Origin: Rickettsiales bacterium
GTDB lineage: Bacteria; Bacteroidota; Bacteroidia; Cytophagales; Cyclobacteriaceae
DNA length: 64,000 nucleotides
Reading direction: 5' to 3'
NCBI GenBank assembly: GCA_002729235.1
Contig: PBTY01000055.1
Span: forward strand, 17,983-81,982
Position 1 is the first letter of the stretch. Every line of letters begins with the position of its first letter. The notes below the pieces were generated by a model, which saw nothing but the letters and a program-made list of their open reading frames with translations, had not been told where the DNA came from and searched no databases. Below, piece by piece: positions 44,951 to 54,062 of this stretch. A program made the translations under genes and the position numbers.

Positions 44951-45993
44951 ATACGTATTTAAAATCACTTTATTTTTTGGCGGTTATTGGCGTTTTGACT
45001 GCATGTGATAACAATGATCCGGAGCCAGAAGTAGTTGGCCAGTTTGAAGGTGGTGTTTTTGTTTCCAACGAAGGAAATTATGGAGAGGGTGATGGTTCTT
45101 TAAGTTTTATCAATCACGAGGGAGTTGTAATTAACAACTTATTTGTGAATGTGAATTCTAAGGATTTGGGAGATGTAGTTCAGTCACTTCATATCTCAAA
45201 TGACTTACTTTTTACTGTGGTGAATAACTCCAACAAAATTGAAGTGGTGAGCCTTTCAGATAATTTAAAGAGTCTATATACCATAGATAATTTAGCTCTT
45301 CCTAGATATATGGATAGTAATGAGGGTACTGGATATGTTTCAGAATGGATAAGTTTCGAAGACCCAGGACAGATAACAGTTTTTGATTTAATCACAGGTG
45401 AAATTTCTAATTCTATTGAGGTGGGATATGGAGCTGAAGGTGTGAAGGTAGTTGGGGACTACTTGTTTGTTGCAAATAATTTCGGGACCACAGTTGATTT
45501 GATTGACCTGACTACAGAAACGGTTTCTGCTTCCATTGAGGTTGGTAGTTCTCCAAAATTGTTTGTAGAAGATGCCCAAGGAGATATCTGGGTGTCATGT
45601 CAAGGTGGATTAGACTTGGACTGGAATCCAGCAAATGACGGGAAGTTGGTGGAATTAGATCCTTCAACGGGAACGGTCAAAACCACAATTGAACTAGAAA
45701 CTAATTTCAACGGAAAAATAGATATCTCCCCTGAGGGTACAGAGATCTATTTTACTAATGGGAATACTATTTATAGTGTAGCCTCTGAAGGTGCAACAGG
45801 ATCAGAAGTTGTTAAACAGTTCAATAATTTTACCTCCTTTTATGGTTTTGGAGTTGCCCCTGATGGGAGTTTCTATTTATCTGATTCCAGAGGGTTTATT
45901 GAAAACGGTCGCGTGATTCATTATACTCCTGATAATATTTTTATTACCTCTACTGAGGTTGGTCGTGGACCAAACGGATTTGCGTTTAACTAA
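44947..45993 (+). CDS. btuG: BtuG-like surface B12-binding beta-propeller lipoprotein
   Basis: 348 residues. Lipobox LTAC (Cys19) then acidic DNNDPEPE, favouring surface export. The rest is a YncE/DUF5074-like propeller (FVSNEGNYGEGDGSLSFI, GVKVVGDYLFVANNFG, VDLIDLTTETV, ISPEGTEIYFTNGN), about seven blades. In Bacteroides BtuG of this fold sits on BtuB and captures B12 with very high affinity. The position after btuB in the same riboswitch operon supports the same role; the name is inferred from fold and context. Confidence 0.75.
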   Translation: MNTYLKSLYFLAVIGVLTACDNNDPEPEVVGQFEGGVFVSNEGNYGEGDGSLSFINHEGVVINNLFVNVNSKDLGDVVQSLHISNDLLFTVVNNSNKIEVVSLSDNLKSLYTIDNLALPRYMDSNEGTGYVSEWISFEDPGQITVFDLITGEISNSIEVGYGAEGVKVVGDYLFVANNFGTTVDLIDLTTETVSASIEVGSSPKLFVEDAQGDIWVSCQGGLDLDWNPANDGKLVELDPSTGTVKTTIELETNFNGKIDISPEGTEIYFTNGNTIYSVASEGATGSEVVKQFNNFTSFYGFGVAPDGSFYLSDSRGFIENGRVIHYTPDNIFITSTEVGRGPNGFAFN

Positions 45994-46969
45994 ATAGTTG
46001 AGTGACTGCATGGCGAACAGATAGTTCGCCGGCGGTTACCTTTTTCTCCATTTCTTGGATGCTATCAATTTTTGCTGGGTTGTGATAGAAACTCTCTTCT
46101 AATTTTAATTTGATCAACTCGTGCATCCATTTCAGGTTTTGTCTTCTCCTATTTTCAATTAAATAGTTGTTCCCAATCAAGGTTGACTCAAAATCCTGAA
46201 CCATTTGCCACACGCTATCAATCCCGGTTTCTTCTACAGCTGAGCATAGTTCAACCGGTACTGTCCATCCTCCTTCATGCGGGGGTAATAGATGAAGAGC
46301 ATTCTTGTAATTCTTTTTAGCTCGTTTTGCTGGTTGTATATTATTACCATCAGCCTTGTTGATGACAAGTGCATCAGCCATTTCCATGATGCCACGCTTA
46401 ATTCCCTGAAGTTCATCTCCACCTCCGGCTAGCATAAGAAGCAAAAAGAAGTCCACCATATCCTTCACGGCAGTTTCTGATTGACCAACTCCAACGGTTT
46501 CCACAATTATGACATCATACCCTGCAGCTTCACATAATAGAATTGTTTCCCTGGTCTTTTGTGCTACTCCTCCAAGTGAGGTGCCAGATGGAGAGGGACG
46601 TATATAGGCATTGGGGTCCGTTGACAATCGGTTCATTCTTGTTTTATCTCCCAGGATACTACCTCTAGTGAGTGAACTACTGGGATCTATGGACAAAACA
46701 GCTACTTTTTTGCCTACTGAAGTAAGGTAAGAACCAAATGAATCAATAAATGTACTCTTGCCAACTCCGGGTACACCCGTGATACCTATTCTAATACTCT
46801 TTCCGGTTTTTGGAATTATTTGATCTAATAGTTTCGCAGCCAACTCTTGATCCGAAGATAGTTTACTTTCAATGATGGTTATTGCTCGACTAAGTAGGAT
46901 TCTGTTCGATTGATCGATACCATTGACCATTTCGTCTAATGAGGGTCTGTTTATTGGCCGATCTTTCAT
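45986..46969 (-). CDS. meaB: Methylmalonyl-CoA mutase-associated GTPase MeaB
   Basis: 327 residues with G-protein motifs: P-loop GVPGVGKST (65-73), SIDPSSSLTRGSILGDKTRM (G2 region), ETVGVGQSE and NKAD (G4). MeaB loads and protects adenosylcobalamin in methylmalonyl-CoA mutase. Its 3' end overlaps btuG by 8 bases; its client is encoded 2.4 kb away on the same strand. Confidence 0.93.
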   Translation of the reverse strand: MKDRPINRPSLDEMVNGIDQSNRILLSRAITIIESKLSSDQELAAKLLDQIIPKTGKSIRIGITGVPGVGKSTFIDSFGSYLTSVGKKVAVLSIDPSSSLTRGSILGDKTRMNRLSTDPNAYIRPSPSGTSLGGVAQKTRETILLCEAAGYDVIIVETVGVGQSETAVKDMVDFFLLLMLAGGGDELQGIKRGIMEMADALVINKADGNNIQPAKRAKKNYKNALHLLPPHEGGWTVPVELCSAVEETGIDSVWQMVQDFESTLIGNNYLIENRRRQNLKWMHELIKLKLEESFYHNPAKIDSIQEMEKKVTAGELSVRHAVTQLFS

Positions 46970-47115
46970 TTTTTTAACTAGAATTTGATTTAAAAATTGA
47001 TTAATTTCAATAAAAAATTATATTTTACCTATATTGCATTTGATCTGTGGCCGAATGCTGGTTAATTGCGGGTAAAGTAAAATCTTTTTTAATCACCCGC
47101 TAACTCTAAAAAGGC

Positions 47116-48366
47116 ATGTTTAAGAAATTCTGGTTAGATGTCATATTAGGTACTGTTTTTATTTTCGGCCTAATGGGACTTTTTAACAGTGTCACAGCAT
47201 TTAAGATCTTTGACGTATTTGACCCCATTGGAACAGCTTTTGGTGATATGGAGCTAACTGATATTGTGTTTTCACAACTTCGGGATGACCCTGTTGCCGA
47301 TGATCGAGTTGTTTTGGTCAATCTCAGTAACCTAAGCAGAGGTGAAATTGGGATGATGCTTCAAATCATTGCCAAGTATAACCCAGCATGTATTGGGATA
47401 GACTCCTTTTTTTACAGTCCACATGAGGATGATCCTGAAGGGGATATGATGCTGATGGCTGGACTGGAGAGTGTGGATAATTTGATTCTTGCAGAAAAGC
47501 TGCTTCCCGATCCGGAAGATCCATCCAATGATACTATTGCTTTTTCATGGGAGGTATTCAATTCCTTTGCAAGTGAAAATGCCTTTGTGAATCTAATTAC
47601 TGATGCTGAAGTTCAGGAAGATCTGAAAATGTGTCGTGAATTTTCTCCCAAATATGATCTCAAAGGAGATCAAAGAGTTGCATTTGCTGTTGCAATGGCT
47701 GCTCAATATGACTCAGCTGCAGCCGCAGAGTTCTTAGCAAGAGACAATGAAGTAGAGATTATCAATTACAGAGGCAATGTCCTGGATTATGGTGCTACCA
47801 AATTTGGTAATAAGTATTATGCGCTGGATGTTCCGGATGTATTTGATGAGAACTTTACACCAGATATTATTGAGGGCAAAGTTGTCATGTTTTGTTATTT
47901 AGGAAGATGGCTCGGCGACAGGGAATCTTTTGAAGATAAATTTTATACTCCATTAAATGAGACATATATCGGAAGAGCTTTCCCAGATATGTATGGAGGA
48001 GTAGTTCATGCGAATATCATTTCGATGATTCTTAATAGAGATTACATCGATGATATGAGTGATAATGCGGGATATGTATTTGCGATTATTCTATGTTTTT
48101 TAAATGTGGCACTATTTTCGCTTATCTATAAAAAAATCCCGAAATGGTATGATGGGATAACCAAGCTTTTCCAGTTATTGGAGATTGGTGTGCTATCATA
48201 TGGGGTCATCTATATACTAGAGTTGTATAGTTTCAAAGCAGAAATCGGTGTTGCAATGGCTGCAGTTGCTCTTGCAGGAGATTCTTTGGAGGTATATTAC
48301 GGAGTAGTAAAAAATTCATTTACCAAAGAGGGGCGAAAGTCTCTTTTTAAAGTTGATAAATTATAA
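47116..48366 (+). CDS. CHASE2-domain membrane protein without output domain
   Basis: 416 residues. Helix 1 at about 7-27, a large periplasmic CHASE2 sensor (about 30-310, with VVLVNLSNLSRGEIGMML and KVVMFCYLGRW), then three helices (about 317-338, 348-370, 375-395). Only 20 residues follow. CHASE2 proteins normally end in a cyclase, kinase or phosphatase; none is present. The next gene encodes a FecR-like secreted protein 29 bases on. May act through a partner. Confidence 0.85.
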   Translation: MFKKFWLDVILGTVFIFGLMGLFNSVTAFKIFDVFDPIGTAFGDMELTDIVFSQLRDDPVADDRVVLVNLSNLSRGEIGMMLQIIAKYNPACIGIDSFFYSPHEDDPEGDMMLMAGLESVDNLILAEKLLPDPEDPSNDTIAFSWEVFNSFASENAFVNLITDAEVQEDLKMCREFSPKYDLKGDQRVAFAVAMAAQYDSAAAAEFLARDNEVEIINYRGNVLDYGATKFGNKYYALDVPDVFDENFTPDIIEGKVVMFCYLGRWLGDRESFEDKFYTPLNETYIGRAFPDMYGGVVHANIISMILNRDYIDDMSDNAGYVFAIILCFLNVALFSLIYKKIPKWYDGITKLFQLLEIGVLSYGVIYILELYSFKAEIGVAMAAVALAGDSLEVYYGVVKNSFTKEGRKSLFKVDKL

Positions 48367-48395
48367 CTTTACAACACATTTTATACAAACGCTAA

Positions 48396-49328
48396 ATGAT
48401 TATGAGAAAGTTTATTTCTTATGTATTTGTTGCTGGTATGATACTCGTAAGCAGTGTAGTCACCGCTCAGGATTATGCTTTTAGAGTACTAGCGAACAAA
48501 GGTGAAAACCAATTGAAAAAAGCAGGTAGCGCTCAGGCTGAGACATTGAAAACTGGTGCTAAACTTAATTCAGGAGATGAGATCATTGCATCGGAAGGTG
48601 CATATATTGGTTTGATGCACAAAACTGGTAAGACCACCGAGATTAGAGGTGCGGGTACCAAAAAAGTATCAGACATAGAGAAGAACATCAGTACAGGTAG
48701 TTCCAGCATCGCTTCCAGATACGCTCAGTTCGTAATGAACAAGATGAACGAAGAAGAAGGTGGAAGTTACAAATCAAGAATGGCTGCAACTGGAGCGGTT
48801 TCCAGAGCAACAGGTTCTGCCGCAATTCCAGTAATGGCACCAGCTCAGGCAGATCTTCTGGGTAGCACAGCAATCCTTAGATGGGATGCTCCTGAAGGAA
48901 TGGAAGAAGGTGATCTTTATGTGGTGAAGATTGAAAATATCTTCAATGAAGAAATCTTTGCTGAGGAAACTGATAAAACTTCTATCGAGTTAGATTTTGC
49001 AGATGAGGCTCTTGCTTATGATATGGGTCTTTACCTTGTGAAAATCTACAAGAAAGGTGATGAAGAAATCGCTTCAAGCGAAATTGGAATCAAGAAAGTG
49101 AAGTCTAGCGACAAAGTAGAGATTCAAGAAAGCCTGGCAAACTTGAAGAGCGAAGTGTCTGAAGATTCACCTCTTAATAAAATTATCTATGCTTCATTCT
49201 ATGAAGAAAATGGATTGATTCTAGACGCTTTGACTAAATACGAAGAGGCTATTAAAATGTCTCCAGAGATTCAAGACTTCCAGGAGTTGTATGAAAACTT
49301 CCTGATCAAAAACGGTCTTGCTCAGTAA
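48396..49328 (+). CDS. Secreted FecR-like protein
   Basis: 310 residues (ATG at 48396; a second ATG at 48402 is as likely). Signal peptide to about residue 25, then a FecR-type domain (LANKGENQLKKAG, LKTGAKLNSGDEIIASEGAYIGLMH, TTEIRGAG) where a FecR-like barrel is expected, followed by an Ig-like stretch (ILRWDAPEGMEEGDLYVVKIEN) and a helical C-terminus with one TPR-like hairpin. Co-transcribed with the CHASE2 gene, so the two may form a sensing pair. CHASE2 proteins often occur with FecR in other bacteria. Confidence 0.75.
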   Translation: MIMRKFISYVFVAGMILVSSVVTAQDYAFRVLANKGENQLKKAGSAQAETLKTGAKLNSGDEIIASEGAYIGLMHKTGKTTEIRGAGTKKVSDIEKNISTGSSSIASRYAQFVMNKMNEEEGGSYKSRMAATGAVSRATGSAAIPVMAPAQADLLGSTAILRWDAPEGMEEGDLYVVKIENIFNEEIFAEETDKTSIELDFADEALAYDMGLYLVKIYKKGDEEIASSEIGIKKVKSSDKVEIQESLANLKSEVSEDSPLNKIIYASFYEENGLILDALTKYEEAIKMSPEIQDFQELYENFLIKNGLAQ

Positions 49329-49350
49329 TTAGAAAAGAACTGAAAAATGA

Positions 49351-49379
49351 AACCCTGACGATATCGTCAGGGTTTTTTT
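49351..49379 (+). terminator. Terminator of the CHASE2/FecR-like operon
   Basis: AACCCTGACGAT and ATCGTCAGGGTT (49351-49374) are perfectly self-complementary, followed by a T run. Confidence 0.85.
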
Positions 49380-49408
49380 ATGTCCATATTTTTTTGAAAT
49401 GCCTGCTT

Positions 49409-52400
49409 CTAGCTGAGCATACCATCAAGGATTTCAGTCGCTGCTTTTGAAATAACTGTGCCAGGACCAAATATGAATGATACTCCTGCTTCTTTTAAAA
49501 ACGGATAGTCATTTTCAGGAATGATGCCTCCTGCAATCACCAGAATATCTTCTCTACCAATCTTTTTCAGCTCTTTGACCAATTCTGGAACTAATGTCTT
49601 GTGTCCACCTGCCAGGGAAGAGGCACCAACCATGTGAACATCATTTTCAGCGGCTTGAAGAGCGACTTCTTGTGGTGTTTGAAACAATGGTCCCATGTCC
49701 ACATCAAAACCAAGATCTGCGAAGGCAGTAGCAATCACTTTTGCTCCGCGATCATGTCCATCCTGCCCCATTTTAGCAACCAGAATTCTTGGTCTTCTTC
49801 CTTCCAGTTTCTCAAACTTATCTGCCTGTTCACGGGCATGTTTGAAGGAATCGTCTTGTTTTATTTCTGATGAATACACGCCTGAAATTGTTTCGTTTTT
49901 AGCTTGATACCTACCAAATACTTCTTCCATCGCATTAGAAATTTCTCCTAATGTTGCTCGTTCTCGCGCAGCATCTACCGCCAACTCCAGTAAGTTACCA
50001 CTATTAGTTTGACATGCGTCTGTAATAGCTTGAAGTGCTTTGTCAACGGCTACCTGGTTGCGAGACTCCTTTATAGTTTGTAGTCTGGCAATTTGCTTGT
50101 CTCGAACCTCATTGTTGTCAACTTCAAGCAATTCGATTTCGGTTTTTTCGTCGGTTACAAATCGATTGATTCCAACGATAATTTCTTTTCCGGAATCAAT
50201 TTTTGCTTGTTTTCTGGCAGCAGCTTCTTCAATTTTCATCTTAGGATAACCAGACTCTATCGCTTTAGCCATACCGCCCATTTCTTCCACTTCCTGAATG
50301 ATTTCCCAGGCTTCATTGATCAAGTCATTGGTCAATTGCTCCACCTCGTGAGATCCTCCCCAAGGATCCACCACCTGTGTGATGTTGATGGTGCTCTGTA
50401 GATATTTTTGAGTCTCCCTCGCTATTGCGGCTGAGTAATCTGTAGGTAAGGCGATTGCCTCATCCAATGCATTGGTGTGAAGGGATTGTGTATGTCCAAA
50501 GGCTGCGGCAAGCGCCTCTATAGTCGTACGTCCTACATTGTTGTACGGGTCTTGTGCTGTGAGGCTATAACCAGATGTCTGGCTATGAGTCCTCAAAGCA
50601 AGTGACTTGTCACTCTGAGGATTGAACTGATTGACTAGTTTCGCCCAAAGAATTCTTCCAGCCCGCATTTTGGCTATTTCTGTAAAGAAATTCATCCCGA
50701 TACCCCAGAAAAATGAAAGTCTAGGTGCAAATGCATCAATTGGGATGCCGGCTTTCAAACCAGTCTTAATGTATTCGACCCCATCAGCCAGGGTAAATGC
50801 CAGTTCGATTGCAGCTGTGGCTCCTGCCTCATGCATATGATAACCACTGATACTAATGGAATTGAACTTTGGCATTTTCTCAGAGGTATATCGGAAAATG
50901 TCTGCAATAATCCTCATGGATGGCTTAGGAGGGTAGATGTAGGTATTCCTTACCATGAATTCCTTAAGGATGTCATTTTGGATTGTACCTGTCAGTAACT
51001 CAGGAGTCACACCTTGTTCTTCAGCAGCAACGATATAGAACGCCATGATGGGTATTACGGCACCGTTCATGGTCATGGAAACTGACATTTGATCAAGCGG
51101 AATCTGGTCAAATAGGATTTTCATATCCTCAACTGAGTTAATAGCTACTCCTGCTTTTCCAACGTCGCCAGAAACTCTTGGGTGATCACTGTCATATCCA
51201 CGGTGAGTTGCCAGGTCAAAAGCTACGGACAATCCTTTCTGTCCCGCAGCTAAGTTTCTTCTGTAAAATGCGTTCGATTCTTCTGCTGTTGAGAATCCAG
51301 CGTATTGTCGTATGGTCCATGGCCGCACTGCATACATTGTAGCATACGGACCTCTCAAGAATGGCGGGACTCCTGCGGAGTATCCTAATTGTGAAAAGGA
51401 ATCCGTGTTGGTTTTAATTGAAGTGTTGAATGCCTCATCAAAACCTTTGCTTTTTGTGAGGTCTTCAGAAAGGTTATCCCAAACGAGTCTTGCTAGTCGA
51501 TCAGTCAGTGCATCTATGAAATAGGATCCATTCGCAGCAGACTGGATAGCATTCATTTTGGACTCATGCCTAATCAGGTTGCCTATATTTCTGCTAATGC
51601 GATGCGATCCTTTAGCAGCCCATGATGGTTCGCCCGAATCAAATGTAATACTGTCTGTACCTCCAATAATCGCTGCTAGACCTGAAGTGGTTTGGAGAAG
51701 TAGATGATTGCCTTCATCTGCACCTTTTTTCAATAGACTATGTATTGTAAATCCGAACTTTCTGGAATGTAATTTCTCAAGACCCTTAGCCAGCAGTCGG
51801 ATAACTCTTAGTTTGGATAATTCATGGAAGAAATCAGATCCGATTGTTAATGATAAAGTCAATTCCTTATCTGTCCGGAACAAAGAATTAATGGATAGAG
51901 TAATTTCTTCTTTGATGTTGGTGCTTGGTATTGGAATCAATTCATTAAAGTCATTTCCGTTTACCGATACACCAGTACCAAATCCTTTAATGGTGTTTTG
52001 AATTTCAATCGGAGTTCCTGAATTGATAAACCCTAGATAGCAATGTTCAGGTTCTATTCCTTTGAGGAGATCATCCATATTGATGGCGGATAAATCTCCA
52101 GCGAAGATGATTCCAGAGCAGCCATTCATTAGGGCTTGCTTTGCCTGTTGATTGGCAGACCTGCTTTCAGTTACATCAATTCGCTCATATTGAATCCATT
52201 CTTTTGATTCAGATTGATTCAATGTGTGAGCTATATAACCAAGTCCTTCGGCTGTTGAATGATCGTAATAAGCTTTTAGGTCTATGTCTTCTATGCTGGA
52301 CCAGGTGAGAGTCTCATTAGGATCTTTTCCCTTTAAAAGTTTTTTCGCGGCTTCTTCCCAATCTGAGAATGTCGTTTTGGGGAATTCGTGGAAATTTGGG

Positions 52401-52414
52401 TTGCTGTTTTTCAT
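49409..52414 (-). CDS. mutAB: Fused methylmalonyl-CoA mutase (MutA barrel + MutB)
   Basis: 1001 residues from the ATG at 52414 (a TTG three codons earlier is less likely). Normal MutB is about 715. Residues 1 to about 340 resemble the small subunit Mut[15 protein letters not shown] at the start, then [17 protein letters not shown] and [19 protein letters not shown], but no B12 domain follows. From [14 protein letters not shown] (about 350) on, the catalytic MutB barrel is complete ([45 protein letters not shown]). The C-terminal 130 residues carry the B12-binding DGHDRG, lower ligand His887. MutB's own N-terminal 70-residue arm seems replaced by MutA. Isomerises methylmalonyl-CoA to succinyl-CoA; divergent from dnaA. 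Confidence 0.92.
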   Translation of the reverse strand: MKNSNPNFHEFPKTTFSDWEEAAKKLLKGKDPNETLTWSSIEDIDLKAYYDHSTAEGLGYIAHTLNQSESKEWIQYERIDVTESRSANQQAKQALMNGCSGIIFAGDLSAINMDDLLKGIEPEHCYLGFINSGTPIEIQNTIKGFGTGVSVNGNDFNELIPIPSTNIKEEITLSINSLFRTDKELTLSLTIGSDFFHELSKLRVIRLLAKGLEKLHSRKFGFTIHSLLKKGADEGNHLLLQTTSGLAAIIGGTDSITFDSGEPSWAAKGSHRISRNIGNLIRHESKMNAIQSAANGSYFIDALTDRLARLVWDNLSEDLTKSKGFDEAFNTSIKTNTDSFSQLGYSAGVPPFLRGPYATMYAVRPWTIRQYAGFSTAEESNAFYRRNLAAGQKGLSVAFDLATHRGYDSDHPRVSGDVGKAGVAINSVEDMKILFDQIPLDQMSVSMTMNGAVIPIMAFYIVAAEEQGVTPELLTGTIQNDILKEFMVRNTYIYPPKPSMRIIADIFRYTSEKMPKFNSISISGYHMHEAGATAAIELAFTLADGVEYIKTGLKAGIPIDAFAPRLSFFWGIGMNFFTEIAKMRAGRILWAKLVNQFNPQSDKSLALRTHSQTSGYSLTAQDPYNNVGRTTIEALAAAFGHTQSLHTNALDEAIALPTDYSAAIARETQKYLQSTINITQVVDPWGGSHEVEQLTNDLINEAWEIIQEVEEMGGMAKAIESGYPKMKIEEAAARKQAKIDSGKEIIVGINRFVTDEKTEIELLEVDNNEVRDKQIARLQTIKESRNQVAVDKALQAITDACQTNSGNLLELAVDAARERATLGEISNAMEEVFGRYQAKNETISGVYSSEIKQDDSFKHAREQADKFEKLEGRRPRILVAKMGQDGHDRGAKVIATAFADLGFDVDMGPLFQTPQEVALQAAENDVHMVGASSLAGGHKTLVPELVKELKKIGREDILVIAGGIIPENDYPFLKEAGVSFIFGPGTVISKAATEILDGMLS

Positions 52415-52576
52415 GGTTGACAAATTTAAGAAATCAGCTATGTGTATGGATGTAAATTTAACTCGAAAAAATCTACTTGTATTTTTTCAAGAAATTTACG
52501 GTTAAACCTCCTAATTTTTGCGGAATAAAAGGATTATAAAAAGTCAAGAGCAAAAGTCATTTTTTTCTTAAATTTT

Positions 52577-52585
52577 TTATCCACA
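52577..52585 (+). promoter_or_regulatory. DnaA box
   Basis: TTATCCACA is a perfect consensus box, in an AT-rich gap 71 bases upstream of the dnaA ATG. It is the only perfect copy between 52424 and 52655, so autoregulation is more likely than an origin. Confidence 0.6.
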
Positions 52586-52655
52586 ATTTTGATGTCCCCC
52601 TCTTCTGAAAGGGTATCTTTTTGGTCTATTTTCCAAAGTAAAATATAAATCGCCG

Positions 52656-54062
52656 ATGCATGTAGAGACATGGGAAAAATGCCTCCTATTTATTAGGGAG
52701 CGCATTCCTGCTCAGAGTTTTTCAACCTGGTTTGAACCAATTCAGCCTGTAAGACTTCAAAATGAAGTTTTAACCATACAGGTGCCAAGCCAATTTTTTT
52801 ACGAATGGTTGGAGGAAAACTACGTGCATTTATTGAAGCAGGCTATCAAATCTCAGATCGGCGAAAATGGGAGATTGGAATATTCTGTTGTGGTAGATCG
52901 TGGTAACGATTCCGTGCAGCCAACAACTGTAAGTGTTGCTGGGGCAAGTAACCATCACAACAAAAATCGTGTAAACGGGTTTGATGCGTATAAAAATCCT
53001 GACTTTTATCAGGAATTGAAGAATAATTCAAACCTGAATCCTTCATACCGCTTCGAGAATTTTATTGAAGGTGACTGCAACCGTTTGGCAAGATCTGCTG
53101 GTTTTGCAGTGGCCCAAAAACCCGGTATTACCTCTTTCAATCCGTTGATGTTTTATGGGGGTGTTGGTCTGGGTAAAACTCATCTTGTCCAGGCCATCGG
53201 AAATGAGATCATTTCCTCAGATAATACCAAAAGAATCATATATGTTGCTTCAGAGAAATTTACAAATCAATTCATTGAAGCGCTAAGAAATAATAACCTA
53301 CAGGATTTTATCAACTACTACAAAGAGGTTGATGTTTTGATCCTGGATGATGTTCAGTTCCTGAAAGAAAAGGAGAAGACTCAGGAGATTTTCTTCCATA
53401 TCTTCAATCACTTGCATCAGGGAGGTAAACAAATCATCATGACATCTGATTGTGCTCCAAAAGACCTGAAAGGTTTGCAAGAGCGATTAGTATCACGTTT
53501 CAAATGGGGATTGACTGCTGATCTGCAAGCTCCAGATTTTGAAACAAGAATGGCAATCATTCAAACCAAAATGCAAGCAGACGGAATCAGCATTCCGGAC
53601 GAAGTGGTTGAATACATTGCTTACACAGTTGATACCAATATCCGGGAATTAGAGGGAGTGGTGATTTCATTGATCGCTCATGCTTCACTTGCCAAATCTC
53701 AGATTGATCTGGAGTTAGCGAAGCAAATCCTGAAAAACATTGTGACAGATATTGATTCTGAAGTAGGTATCGACTACATTCAGAAAACGGTATCTGACTA
53801 CTTCAAAGTGGAATTAGAAGACTTGAAGGCTAAGACTCGTAAGAAAGAGATCGTAATAGCTCGTCAGGTGGCAATGTACTTCTCTAAGGATTACACAAAC
53901 CACAGTTTGAAGTCTATTGGATATCATTTTGGTGGAAGAGATCACTCCACTGTAATTCATGCTGTTCAGTCCGTCAACGACATGATTGACACCAATGCCA
54001 AATTCAGATTTGCCATTGACGAACTGAAGAAAAAGCTGAAAATCAGAACTGCTGTAGCTTAG
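52656..54062 (+). CDS. dnaA: Chromosomal replication initiator DnaA
   Basis: 468 residues. Domain I: WEKCLLFIRERIPAQSFSTWFEPI. AAA+ domain III: Walker A GGVGLGKT (168-175), Walker B VLILDDVQFL, sensor II box IRELEGVVI. Domain IV DNA-binding helix: GGRDHSTVIHAV. Neighbours are mutAB and a DegP gene instead of dnaN/recF, so location does not by itself mark the origin. Confidence 0.97.
   Translation: MHVETWEKCLLFIRERIPAQSFSTWFEPIQPVRLQNEVLTIQVPSQFFYEWLEENYVHLLKQAIKSQIGENGRLEYSVVVDRGNDSVQPTTVSVAGASNHHNKNRVNGFDAYKNPDFYQELKNNSNLNPSYRFENFIEGDCNRLARSAGFAVAQKPGITSFNPLMFYGGVGLGKTHLVQAIGNEIISSDNTKRIIYVASEKFTNQFIEALRNNNLQDFINYYKEVDVLILDDVQFLKEKEKTQEIFFHIFNHLHQGGKQIIMTSDCAPKDLKGLQERLVSRFKWGLTADLQAPDFETRMAIIQTKMQADGISIPDEVVEYIAYTVDTNIRELEGVVISLIAHASLAKSQIDLELAKQILKNIVTDIDSEVGIDYIQKTVSDYFKVELEDLKAKTRKKEIVIARQVAMYFSKDYTNHSLKSIGYHFGGRDHSTVIHAVQSVNDMIDTNAKFRFAIDELKKKLKIRTAVA

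Noticed and set aside
52424-52655. Possible oriC upstream of dnaA
   Set aside because: AT-rich but with one consensus DnaA box only; no box cluster or skew evidence available.
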